Shown here: positions 44,772-53,204 of the stretch, piece by piece | Position numbering within the stretch: position 1 is the stretch's first letter | Layout: each line of letters starts with the position of its first letter | Source: Devosia lacusdianchii | GTDB taxonomy: Bacteria; Pseudomonadota; Alphaproteobacteria; Rhizobiales; Devosiaceae | Direction: 5' to 3' | DNA length: 64,000 bases | Assembly: GCF_022429625.1 (NCBI RefSeq) | Contig: NZ_CP092483.1 | Span: forward strand, 620,001-684,000 | Program-made: the position numbers and the translations under genes | Notes under the pieces: generated by a model | What the model was told of the DNA's origin: nothing | The model's input: the letters and a program-made list of their open reading frames with translations, nothing else | Database searches by the model: none

Positions 44772-45529
44772 GGGCGCTGGCGGCTCTCGCCGCAGTCCTG
44801 CTGATCCTCGTCGTGCCCGTTCAGGCCGAGCGGCTGGTCTCCCAGCTCTCCAACGACTCGGTGGAAATCACCTCGAGCTTCGATGGCGAGCGCATGACCT
44901 TTTTCGGTTCTATCGCCCCCGACGCGGGCTCGGACCAGAAATTCGTCCAGGGCCCATTCCATGTCGTGGTGGTCGTGCTTGGCCCGACGCAGAACCGCGT
45001 CGCCCGCCAGAAGACCCACAATTTCGGCATCTGGCTCAACACCGATCAGGTCGAATTCGACAATTTCCCGAGCTACTTCCACGTCCTGTCGAGCGGCAAG
45101 CTGACCGACATCACCGACGTCACCACCCTCACCACCAACTACATCCTGCCCGAAGCCCATACCCTGGTGGCCAATAGTGGCGATTGGTGGAAGGGCGCCA
45201 TCTTCGGCCGGCAACTCGTCCGGCTGATGAGCGAGGAGGGCCTGTTCGGCATGCAGGAGAACGGCGTCAATTTCCTCTCGGAGAGCTTCTATTCCGCGCG
45301 CCTCACTCTGCCGAGCAATGCGCCGCCCGGCCCCTATCTGGCGCTGACCTATGTGTTCAAGGACGGCGAGATCATCGCCCGCAAGTCGGAGGGCTTTGCC
45401 GTGCGCAAGATCGGCTTCGAGCGCTTTCTGGCTTTGTCCGCCGTCCAATACCCACTGCTCTACGGCCTGGTCTGCGTCATCCTCGCCCTGTTCACCGGCT
45501 GGCTCGGCGGCGTCCTGTTCAAGCGGTAG
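44768..45529 (+). CDS. TIGR02186-type membrane-anchored protein
   Basis: The 253-aa protein has a signal peptide (MRALAALAAVLLILVVPVQA), a periplasmic beta-rich domain (VEITSSFDGERMTFFGSI), and a C-terminal membrane helix (YPLLYGLVCVILALFTGWLGG). This is the layout of the TIGR02186 family of alphaproteobacteria, which is found next to TauE/SafE exporters, as here. The function is unknown; a partner role for the exporter is inferred from the 4-bp overlap. Confidence 0.88.
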   Translation: MRALAALAAVLLILVVPVQAERLVSQLSNDSVEITSSFDGERMTFFGSIAPDAGSDQKFVQGPFHVVVVVLGPTQNRVARQKTHNFGIWLNTDQVEFDNFPSYFHVLSSGKLTDITDVTTLTTNYILPEAHTLVANSGDWWKGAIFGRQLVRLMSEEGLFGMQENGVNFLSESFYSARLTLPSNAPPGPYLALTYVFKDGEIIARKSEGFAVRKIGFERFLALSAVQYPLLYGLVCVILALFTGWLGGVLFKR

Positions 45530-45532
45530 AAA

Positions 45533-45643
45533 CCCCCACCCAACCTCCCCGTGATAGGGGAGGAACAGATCGAGTCTTTAAATGCGATTTCGCCCGTCCA
45601 CCGCGCGGTCCCTCTCCCTGTCAGGGGGAGGCTAGGAGGGGGG
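45533..45643. repeat. Dispersed palindromic intergenic repeat, copy 4
   Basis: CCCCCACCCAACC and the hairpin CTCCCCGTGATAGGGGAG stand at the left. CCCTCTCCCTGTCAGGGGGAGG and TAGGAGGGGGG stand at the right, in the same arrangement as copy 3. It lies between two convergent genes. Confidence 0.82.
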
Positions 45644-45661
45644 TATACGAGAGAGCCCCTG

Positions 45662-46369
45662 CTATCCCCGCACCAGCCGCTTTGGGCTCACCGGATACGT
45701 CCGGTCCTTGCCCAGCATCGTCACTTCCAGCCCCGCCATCTGGAACAGCCCCAGAAATGCCGGCGACAGGATATTGATCGAACCCGTCGACGAGCCATAG
45801 GCCGGCAAGATCATCAGCCGGTTGTCATGCACGAAGCAGGCACGGCGCGTCGAACGACCTTCGATATAGACGCGCGCCGCTGGATGCAGATGCCCCGCGA
45901 CCAGCCCCGAGGCTCCGCGCTCCGGCTCATGCGTCAGCGTCAACCCGGCGAACTCGACGCGGCTCAGGCATTGCCCGCCCAGGGCATGCGGGCGCGGATC
46001 GTGATTGCCCGATAGCCAGATCCACTCGGCCATATCGGTCATCATGTCGAGCCGGGCTCGGTCGGCGTCACCGAGCGTCGTCGTGCCCTCGTCGCGGTGA
46101 AAGCTGTCGCCGAGCGAAACCAGCCGCTGTGCCCCCGTCCGGCGCATATCGGCTTCGAGCCGCGCCAGCGTCAGCCCTGTGTCATAGGGCGGCAGCATCT
46201 GGCCCTGCCGGGCAAAGCTGCTCATCTTTTCGAGGTGCAAGTCCGCCACTAGCAGCGTCTGCTGGGCGTGCCAGTAGAGGCCGCCGGAGGGCAGGGGTTC
46301 GAAATTGTGTCCGGCAAAGCGCAAGATCGGCGTCTCCGTGATCTCGGCTCGATAATGAAGCTGATTCAA
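45662..46369 (-). CDS. pdeM: Ligase-associated DNA-damage endonuclease PdeM
   Basis: The 235-aa metallophosphoesterase has the motif set LVADLHLEKMSSFARQG, LGDSFHRDEG, SGNHDPRPH and VAGHLHPAA of calcineurin-like enzymes. PdeM is known from bacteria that carry the ligase-associated helicase set. Its 5' end overlaps the helicase gene by 4 bp, so the pair is co-translated. The partner ATP-dependent ligase and exonuclease genes are not in the window. Confidence 0.93.
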   Translation of the reverse strand: MNQLHYRAEITETPILRFAGHNFEPLPSGGLYWHAQQTLLVADLHLEKMSSFARQGQMLPPYDTGLTLARLEADMRRTGAQRLVSLGDSFHRDEGTTTLGDADRARLDMMTDMAEWIWLSGNHDPRPHALGGQCLSRVEFAGLTLTHEPERGASGLVAGHLHPAARVYIEGRSTRRACFVHDNRLMILPAYGSSTGSINILSPAFLGLFQMAGLEVTMLGKDRTYPVSPKRLVRG

Positions 46370-48867
46370 CTGCGGCCCAAGGCCTCGCGCATCAATTCGT
46401 CGGCAGCATCCGCCATAGCTGATTCGCGGCCCTCCCCGAAAATCGGCTCCTTGCCGATATCGAGCATGACCGGTATCGCCAGCGGCGAAATGCGCTCCAG
46501 CGGCTTGTGCACGATGTGCCCGCGAATGCGCCGCAGCATGTCGCCCAGCCGCTCGATATCGAGCAATCCCCGCGCCGCATCGCGCCGTGTCGCCTGGATC
46601 AGGATGTGGTCCGGTTCGTGCTGGTAGAGCACGTCATAGATCAGATCACTGCTCATGGTGATCTGCCGGCCGGACTTCTCCTTGCCCGGATGGCGCCGCT
46701 CGATCAGCCCCGAAATGATCGCGCAATTGCGGAACGTCCGCTTCATCAGCGCCGATTCATCGAGCCAGTCCTCGAGATCCTCACCGAGCATGTCCTCCGA
46801 GAACAGCTCGTCGAGCGAAAGCCGTTGCGTCTTGATCAAGGCCGAAAGGTCGCCCAGTCCCCAAATGGCCAGCGCATATTCGGACGCAACGAAACCCAGT
46901 GGCCGTGCCCGCGCCCGCTCCAGCCGCCGCGTCAGCAGCATGCCCAGCGTCTGGTGCGCCAGCCGCCCTTCGAACGGGTAGCAGACCAGGTAGTTTTGCG
47001 CCCCGCGCGGAAACGTCTCGACCAGCAGGTCATTGCGCCTGGGCATGACCGAGAAGTCGCGTTGCAGCCGCAGCCAGTCGCTGACCTGGTCGGGCAATAC
47101 CGACCAGCTCTGGGGCGTATCCAGCATTCGCCGCACCCGTTCGGCGAGATAGGTCGACAGCGGAAACTTGCCCCCCATATAGGAGGGGATTTTGGGGTTG
47201 GCCGATTGGGCCCGGCTCACGAACGCCTCGTTGTCCTTCATCCCCTCGAACGCCACGATCTCGCCGCCGAACATGAAGGTGTCGCCCGGCAGCAGCGTGC
47301 CGAAGAAATACTCCTCCATCTCCCCCAGCACGCGGCCACCGGCTCCAATAGGGCTGTTGGACTGCCCCTTCTTGAGACCTCGCGACCGGATCAGCCGCAC
47401 CCGCACCATCGGCTCCTCGATGATCGTCCCGATATTGAGCCGGTATTGCTGGGCCACCTGCGGATTGGCGATACGCCACCTCCCGTCCGCGGTCGGCTTC
47501 AGCCGCGCATAGCGTTCATAGGCGCGCAGCGCATAACCACCGGTCGCCACGAAATCCAGCACCCGGTCGAACTGTCCGCGCTCGATATCGCGATAGGGCC
47601 AGGCGCGCCGGATTTCGTCATAGAGGTCGTCGGCGGCAAACGGTTCGGCGCAGGCCATGCCCAGGATGTGCTGCGCCAGCACGTCATAGCCGCCGCTGAC
47701 CGGGTCTTCGCTGTCCTGGTGGTTCTCGGCCACCGCCTCCAGCGCCGCCTCGCATTCGAGCACCTCGAAACGGTTGGATGGCACCAGCACCGCTTTCGAT
47801 GGTTCGTCGAGCCGATGGTTGGCGCGGCCGATGCGCTGCAGCATGCGCGACGACCCCTTGGGTGCCCCCACCTGCACCACCAGGTCCACATCGCCCCAGT
47901 CGATGCCCAGGTCGAGCGTCGAGGTGCAGACCACCGCCTTGAGGTCGCCGGCCACCATCGCACTCTCGACCTTGCGCCGCTGCTCCACCGACAGCGAACT
48001 ATGATGCAGCGCGATCGGCAGCAGGTCGTCATTGACCGCCCACAGCCCCTGAAACAGCATTTCGGCCTGCGACCGCGTGTTGACGAACAGCAGCGTGGTC
48101 TTGTGCTGCTTGATGATCTCATAGAGGTCGCGATGGGCATAATTGGCCGAATGCCCCGCCCACGGCAGCCGCTGCTCCGTCTCCAGAATTTCGAGTACTG
48201 GCGGCGCTCCGCCCGACGCGGTCAGCAGATGCGTCTCCCGCCCCGGCACCGGTTGGGCGATCCAGTCACGTAGCAGGTCCGGTCGCGCCACCGTAGCGCT
48301 CAGCGCCGTGATCTGCAGGTCCGGCGCCAGCTTGGCGATCCGGGCCAGCGCCAGCGACAGCAGTTCGCCGCGTTTCGAGGTCACCAGCGCGTGCAACTCG
48401 TCGAGCACGATGCGCTTGAGCGAGCCGAAGAACAGGTCGGCATGCGGATGGCCGATCAGCAGGCACAACTGCTCCGGTGTGGTCAGCAGGATTTGCGGCG
48501 GGTTGGACCGCTGCCGCGCCCGCTTGTGCCCGGGCGTGTCGCCGGTCCGCGTCTCCACCTTGATCTTGAGGTTCATCTCCAGGATCGGCGCCATCAGATT
48601 GCGCTGCACGTCCACCGCCAGCGCCTTGAGCGGCGAAATGTAAAGCGTGTGCAACCCATCGAACGAGCCATCCGCTAGGTCGGTCAGCGTTGGCAGGAAA
48701 CCGGCCAGCGTCTTGCCCGCCCCGGTCGGCGCAATCAGCAACGCCGACGCTCCCGCCTTCCAGCTTTCCAGCACGTCGAGCTGGTGCGCCCGCGGCGCCC
48801 AGCCCTTGCGGGCGAACCAGTCGGTGATAACGGGGGGAAGCGTGGTGGTCGGCCACGAAGTTCGCAA
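46366..48867 (-). CDS. Ligase-associated DEXH-box helicase (Lhr-like)
   Basis: The 833-aa superfamily 2 helicase has Walker A APTGAGKTLAGF, DEXH as VLDELHAL, SAT as ALSATVARP and motif VI as QRIGRANHR. A C-terminal WH/DUF4145-like Lhr core follows. It acts in DNA repair with PdeM. A TTG at 48867 (MRTSWPTTTLPP) is preferred because AGAAGG lies 6 bases before it. The frame stays open to a GTG at 48915. Confidence 0.92.
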   Translation of the reverse strand: MRTSWPTTTLPPVITDWFARKGWAPRAHQLDVLESWKAGASALLIAPTGAGKTLAGFLPTLTDLADGSFDGLHTLYISPLKALAVDVQRNLMAPILEMNLKIKVETRTGDTPGHKRARQRSNPPQILLTTPEQLCLLIGHPHADLFFGSLKRIVLDELHALVTSKRGELLSLALARIAKLAPDLQITALSATVARPDLLRDWIAQPVPGRETHLLTASGGAPPVLEILETEQRLPWAGHSANYAHRDLYEIIKQHKTTLLFVNTRSQAEMLFQGLWAVNDDLLPIALHHSSLSVEQRRKVESAMVAGDLKAVVCTSTLDLGIDWGDVDLVVQVGAPKGSSRMLQRIGRANHRLDEPSKAVLVPSNRFEVLECEAALEAVAENHQDSEDPVSGGYDVLAQHILGMACAEPFAADDLYDEIRRAWPYRDIERGQFDRVLDFVATGGYALRAYERYARLKPTADGRWRIANPQVAQQYRLNIGTIIEEPMVRVRLIRSRGLKKGQSNSPIGAGGRVLGEMEEYFFGTLLPGDTFMFGGEIVAFEGMKDNEAFVSRAQSANPKIPSYMGGKFPLSTYLAERVRRMLDTPQSWSVLPDQVSDWLRLQRDFSVMPRRNDLLVETFPRGAQNYLVCYPFEGRLAHQTLGMLLTRRLERARARPLGFVASEYALAIWGLGDLSALIKTQRLSLDELFSEDMLGEDLEDWLDESALMKRTFRNCAIISGLIERRHPGKEKSGRQITMSSDLIYDVLYQHEPDHILIQATRRDAARGLLDIERLGDMLRRIRGHIVHKPLERISPLAIPVMLDIGKEPIFGEGRESAMADAADELMREALGRS

Positions 48868-48941
48868 GGCACACCTTCTGCAAATCAAAAAACAGCCTAT
48901 ATGATCCCCCAGCACCGCAACAGGCCGCCGGAGGACATGCC

Positions 48942-49235
48942 ATGACCGATCAATCCCAGAGCGAAGCGCCCCGCCGCACGGGCCTCGAGCGCTTCTTTGG
49001 TGGCAGCCCCACCGGCGTCGTTATCCGTCTCGTGCTGCTCTCGCTGGTGGTCGGCTTTGTCATGAGTGTCTTCGGCATCAGCCCGCAAAGCGTTATCCGC
49101 GGCGCTGTGGACCTGTTCCGCGACGCGTTGCGCGACGGGTTCGGCGCCTTCCGCAGCATTGGCGCCTATATCCTGACCGGTGCCGCGCTGGTCGTTCCGA
49201 TCTGGCTCATCATCCGCCTCACCAAGGCGCGCTGA
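48942..49235 (+). CDS. Small membrane protein of DUF6460 type
   Basis: The 97-aa protein has two hydrophobic helices (GVVIRLVLLSLVVGFVMSVFG and IGAYILTGAALVVPIWLII) and an N-terminal polar tail. It resembles short DUF6460 proteins of Hyphomicrobiales; the role is unknown. A strong ribosome site (GGAGGACATGCC) precedes the ATG. Its stop codon shares one base with the start of the kinase gene. Confidence 0.82.
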   Translation: MTDQSQSEAPRRTGLERFFGGSPTGVVIRLVLLSLVVGFVMSVFGISPQSVIRGAVDLFRDALRDGFGAFRSIGAYILTGAALVVPIWLIIRLTKAR

Positions 49236-49906
49236 TGGTCCCCGAGCATCTGAGACTGACCCCGCAGCAGGCACTCCAGCGGCTGGTTCCGCACGTCCTC
49301 GAAATGGAAAGCCAGGCCCGCCACCGCATCGCCATCGGCCTTGCCGGAGGCCCGGGCAGCGGCAAGTCCACCCTCGCCGCCGAGCTCGTGACCATGCTCA
49401 ATGCCGTTCATCCCGGCAGCGCGCAATTGGTGCCGATGGATGGCTTCCACATGAAGCATGCCAAGCTCGAGGCTATGGGCCAGGTCGACTACAAGGGTGC
49501 TCCGCACACCTTCGAAGGCGCTGCCTTCGTCGATTTCCTGCGCACCCTGAAAACCGCGACCACCGCAGTTAGCGGCCCCAGCTACTCCCGCAAGATCGAA
49601 GATGTCGTCGACAACGCCTTCGCCGTTGCGACCGAAGTCCGCATTCTGGTGGTCGAAGGCAATTACCTGCTGCTCGCCGAGGCACCTTGGGCCGATGTCA
49701 AACCGCTGCTCGACTACGCGGTTTTCGTCGATGTCCCGCGCGACATCGTCAAGGCCCGCCTGCTCAAGCGCCATGGCGAGGAAGGCCTGTTCTCAGAAGA
49801 GCGCAACCGCGCCCATATCGAGCGCAATGACTTGCCGAATTATGACCTGGTACGCTTGTCGCGGGATCGCGCCGATGTTGTGATCACCATGGATGTGGAG
49901 CGCTAG
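49235..49906 (+). CDS. P-loop kinase, uridine kinase/FrcK-like
   Basis: The 223-aa protein has Walker A GLAGGPGSGKST near residue 35, a DGFHMKHAKLE substrate loop, and VEGNYLLLAEAPW, as in the YggC/FrcK-like branch of the phosphoribulokinase/uridine kinase family. It is likely a sugar or nucleoside kinase. It follows the small membrane protein without a gap and precedes a small secreted protein by 4 bp. Confidence 0.88.
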   Translation: MVPEHLRLTPQQALQRLVPHVLEMESQARHRIAIGLAGGPGSGKSTLAAELVTMLNAVHPGSAQLVPMDGFHMKHAKLEAMGQVDYKGAPHTFEGAAFVDFLRTLKTATTAVSGPSYSRKIEDVVDNAFAVATEVRILVVEGNYLLLAEAPWADVKPLLDYAVFVDVPRDIVKARLLKRHGEEGLFSEERNRAHIERNDLPNYDLVRLSRDRADVVITMDVER

Positions 49907-49909
49907 ACC

Positions 49910-50122
49910 ATGCGAACTGCCGTGATTGCCCTTTCGATCCTGCTCGGCGCTGGTGTAATCGCGGCCACGCTGGCGCTCCGGCCAACCGGGTTCGATCGCT
50001 GCGTATCGATCGTCAGCCGCGACATCGACGATCCCGTCAAACTCGCCGGCGCCACGCTCGATCCCCGTGATGTCGAGGTCCAGGCCGCCAAGATTTGCGC
50101 GGGCAGCGCGACGGCGAGCTAA
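49910..50122 (+). CDS. Short exported or membrane-anchored peptide, unknown
   Basis: The 70-aa protein starts with a signal/anchor (MRTAVIALSILLGAGVIAATLAL) and has a short polar tail with two cysteines (DRCVSI, KICAGS). It begins 4 bp after the kinase stop, in the same transcript. I do not recognise it. Confidence 0.6.
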   Translation: MRTAVIALSILLGAGVIAATLALRPTGFDRCVSIVSRDIDDPVKLAGATLDPRDVEVQAAKICAGSATAS

Positions 50123-50244
50123 ATCGGCAAACGGTCCACCATCGCGCCAAGCGATTGTGGGAGAGCGAAATCCCACGCAATTTCCTTCGTCGGAACGGCG
50201 CCCTGAGATAGAGAGAGTGGCAGCCCGCGAATCCGGTCCCCACC

Positions 50245-51597
50245 ATGACGTCCCCACGCCCCCAGCATCCCTTTGATGTGCGCCACGCCGATGTGTGGAA
50301 GATCGCACTTCCGGCCTCCGTGGCCTTCATAACCGAACCGCTGGTCGGCCTGGTCGATATTACCGTCATTGGCCGGTTGGGTGACGCTGGCATGCTCGGC
50401 GGCCTGGTGCTGGGCGCGCTGCTCTTCGATATCATTTTCTCGCTGGCCTATTTTCTGCGCATTGGTACGGCGGGCCTCGTGGCGCAATCCGTTGGTGCCA
50501 GGGACCCGCGCGACGGCCTGCTGCATGTCAGCCGCGCCATCGTTCTGGGGGTCGGCATCGGCCTGCTGATGATTGCCCTGGGTGGACCCATCCTTTGGCT
50601 GGCGACCAGTCTGCTGGCGCCCGAGGCCGGCGCCTCAGCCGCTCTCGCCGACTACTTCCAGTATCGCATCTGGTCGGCCCCATTCTCGTTGGTCAACTAT
50701 GCCTTGCTGGGCTGGTTCTATGGGCGCGCCTCGGCCAAGACGGGCATGGCGTTGCAATTGCTGCTGCATGGCTTCGATATCGTGCTGTCCATCTGGTTCG
50801 TGCATGGCCTCGGCTGGGGCGTTCCCGGAGCGGCGATTGCCACGGTCATCGGGCAGGCGGTGGCCGCACTTGTCGGCTTGGGCCTGCTGCTGCGCCACTA
50901 CGGTGGCCTCAGCGCGGTGCTCCACAGGATCGCTCCCGGCGAGCTGATGGACGCTGCCGCGCTCCAGCGCATGTTCGGCCTGAGCCGCGATCTGATGATC
51001 CGCTCGGCGGCTCTGATGGGCGCCTATGCCTGGTTCGCCGCCCAAGGCTCGCGCATGGGCGAAGTGGCTCTGTCAGCCAATGCTGTCCTGCTTAACCTCC
51101 TGATGATCGTCGCCTACTTTCTCGACGGCATCGCCCAGGCCGCCGAGCAGCTCACGGGCAAGGCCGTGGGCGCAAACTGGCGCCCGGCTTTCGACCAGGC
51201 CTACGGCCTGAGCTTCCTCTGGGGCCTGATTCTGACGCTGACTCTGGGCCTGGCCTGGTACTTCAGCGGCCCCTTGGTCATCGGCCTGATGACCACCAAT
51301 GTCGAGGTGCAGGCCTACGCGCTGACCTACCTGCCCATCGCCGCGCTCTGCACCGTTACCTTCATGCCGGCCTTCGTCTTCGACGGCATCCTGGTGGGCA
51401 CCACGCTCAATACGACGATGCGCAATGGCATGGTCGTGTCTCTGATTGTGTTCCTCGCCGCCGCTCTGGCCCTGCAGCCTGTCTTCGGTAATTGGGGCCT
51501 ATGGGCGGCTCTGCATTGCTGGTTCATCGCCCGCGGCGGCATCTATTGGTGGGCCCTCGAACGCCGCAAGGCCGGCCTCTTCGTCGCTCCAGCCTAG
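50245..51597 (+). CDS. MATE-family multidrug exporter (DinF type)
   Basis: The 450-aa protein has about twelve hydrophobic helices and MATE repeats (IALPASVAFITEPLVGLVDI at the N-terminus and AEQLTGKAVGANWRPAF in the second half). MATE proteins expel cationic compounds in exchange for Na+ or H+. It overlaps the convergent sigma-factor gene by 4 bp. Confidence 0.92.
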   Translation: MTSPRPQHPFDVRHADVWKIALPASVAFITEPLVGLVDITVIGRLGDAGMLGGLVLGALLFDIIFSLAYFLRIGTAGLVAQSVGARDPRDGLLHVSRAIVLGVGIGLLMIALGGPILWLATSLLAPEAGASAALADYFQYRIWSAPFSLVNYALLGWFYGRASAKTGMALQLLLHGFDIVLSIWFVHGLGWGVPGAAIATVIGQAVAALVGLGLLLRHYGGLSAVLHRIAPGELMDAAALQRMFGLSRDLMIRSAALMGAYAWFAAQGSRMGEVALSANAVLLNLLMIVAYFLDGIAQAAEQLTGKAVGANWRPAFDQAYGLSFLWGLILTLTLGLAWYFSGPLVIGLMTTNVEVQAYALTYLPIAALCTVTFMPAFVFDGILVGTTLNTTMRNGMVVSLIVFLAAALALQPVFGNWGLWAALHCWFIARGGIYWWALERRKAGLFVAPA

Positions 51598-52802
51598 AGC
51601 TCGCGCAGCCTTCGCTCGATATAGCGCCGCTCCGCCGGCAAAACGGTCAACACCAGCGCTGCGTGGTAGGCGGTCCTGGCCTCATCCACCCGTCCGAGCC
51701 GCCGCAGCAGATCGGCCCGCGCGGCGTGGAACAACCGATAATCGGCAAGTTCCCCCGCCAGCGCGTCGATCAGCACCAAACCGGCGTCGGGCCCGTCGTG
51801 CATGGCAACCGCTACGGCGCGATTGAGCTGCACGATCGGCGATGGATCGAGCCGCAACAGCAGATCATAGAACACGACGATCCGGTCCCAGTCCGTCGGC
51901 ATATCCGCATGCGCTCCGGCGATTGCCGCCTGGAGCGAATAGATGCTGAACCGCCCCGCCAGCACTTTGCGCACCAGCGCCTGTCCCTCAGCGATCTGCC
52001 CTTGGTCCCAGAGTGCGCGATCCTGCTCGTCCAGCGGTACGATATCGCCATCGACCACCCGCGCTGCCCGCCGCGCATCATGCAGCAGCATCAGCGCCAG
52101 CAGGCCACGCACTTCCGGCTCGTCGATCAGCGTATCGAGCAGGCGCGCCAGCCGGATCGCCTCGGCGCACAGGTCGGTGCGCAGCGCCGGTCCGTCCGAC
52201 GAAGACAGGTATCCTTCGTTGAACACCAGATAGATCACCTGCAGTACCGTCTCGATCCGGTCCGGCAGCTCCGCCGGTTCCGGCACGGCATAGGGAATGC
52301 CCGCATCCCGGATCTTGGCCTTGGCCCGCACGATGCGCTGGGCGATTGTCACCGGCTTGCTGAGATACGCCGCGGCGATTTCCTCGGTCGTCAGCCCGCA
52401 AATCTCCCGCAAGGTCAGCGCTACCTGCGCATCGGGCGAAAGGGCAGGGTGGCAACAGGTAAAGATCAGCCGCAGCTGGTCGTCGGCGATATCGGGCGCA
52501 TCCTCATCCTCGGGCAGGGCGGCCAGTTCGATTTGCTGCACCAGCTGGTCCGTCGCCGCATCGAGGCGCACTTCGCGACGGATGCGGTCGATCGCCTTGA
52601 AGCGCCCCGCCGAAACCAGCCAGGCACGCGGATTGGCGGGCACGCCATTGCGCGGCCAACTATCCAGCGCAGCCAGCCAGGCGTCGTGCAGTGCTTCCTC
52701 GGCCCGCTCGAAGCCGCCCAACAGGCGGATCAGGGTCGCCAATACGCGCGGCGCCTCGGCCCGGTAGACGGCCTCGATGGCCTTGACGGCCTCCTGAGTC
52801 AT
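51594..52802 (-). CDS. ECF sigma factor of the ECF42 type with C-terminal DUF6596-like domain
   Basis: The 402-aa protein has sigma-70 region 2 (EEALHDAWLAALDSWP, NPRAWLVSAGRFKAIDRIRR) and region 4 (LTLREICGLTTEEIAAAYL). A long helical C-terminal extension (RIETVLQVIYLVFNEGYLSS onward) is typical of ECF42. Such factors have no anti-sigma and are controlled through their extension. The DGPF gene just upstream is the standard partner; the overlap is 4 bp. Confidence 0.93.
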   Translation of the reverse strand: MTQEAVKAIEAVYRAEAPRVLATLIRLLGGFERAEEALHDAWLAALDSWPRNGVPANPRAWLVSAGRFKAIDRIRREVRLDAATDQLVQQIELAALPEDEDAPDIADDQLRLIFTCCHPALSPDAQVALTLREICGLTTEEIAAAYLSKPVTIAQRIVRAKAKIRDAGIPYAVPEPAELPDRIETVLQVIYLVFNEGYLSSSDGPALRTDLCAEAIRLARLLDTLIDEPEVRGLLALMLLHDARRAARVVDGDIVPLDEQDRALWDQGQIAEGQALVRKVLAGRFSIYSLQAAIAGAHADMPTDWDRIVVFYDLLLRLDPSPIVQLNRAVAVAMHDGPDAGLVLIDALAGELADYRLFHAARADLLRRLGRVDEARTAYHAALVLTVLPAERRYIERRLREL

Positions 52803-53140
52803 AGTACCGGCCGCACCTCGACGCAGCCGATTTTGGCCAGCGGAATATTGGCGCCGATGCGCATGGCTTCGTTGAGGTCTGCGGCCTCGATCAGAATGAA
52901 ACCCGCGACCTGCTCCTTGAGCTCGACAAACGGACCGTCGGTGGCGCTCATTCGGCCCTGCCGCATGCGCACCGTGGTTGCCGTGTCAGGCGATTTCAGC
53001 GCCTCGGCCGCGATGAAATGGCCGCTGCGCTGCAGCTCCAGGTCATACTCTTGCGATTCCCGCACCAGTTGCGCCCACTCGCCCGGCGGCAGCGTGTCGA
53101 TCAGCGTATTGTCGAAACAGACGAGGCACAGATATCTCAT
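52799..53140 (-). CDS. YCII-related (DGPF) protein
   Basis: The 113-aa dimeric alpha-beta barrel protein carries the TDGPFVELKEQVAGFILIEA motif that names the DGPF family. These proteins are found with ECF41/ECF42 sigma factors, often as targets, as here. The catalytic role is unknown. Confidence 0.93.
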   Translation of the reverse strand: MRYLCLVCFDNTLIDTLPPGEWAQLVRESQEYDLELQRSGHFIAAEALKSPDTATTVRMRQGRMSATDGPFVELKEQVAGFILIEAADLNEAMRIGANIPLAKIGCVEVRPVL

Positions 53141-53204
53141 GGTAGTGTTCTCCGGTTCTGGTTTTACCGGAAGCTGGTCGAACGGGGAGCCGTGGATTCG
53201 ACAT

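Noticed and set aside
46507..48273. A 588-codon open frame antisense to the Lhr-like helicase
   Set aside because: It has no recognisable motif and is rich in His/Arg/Gln as typical of shadow frames. The opposite strand has all helicase motifs.
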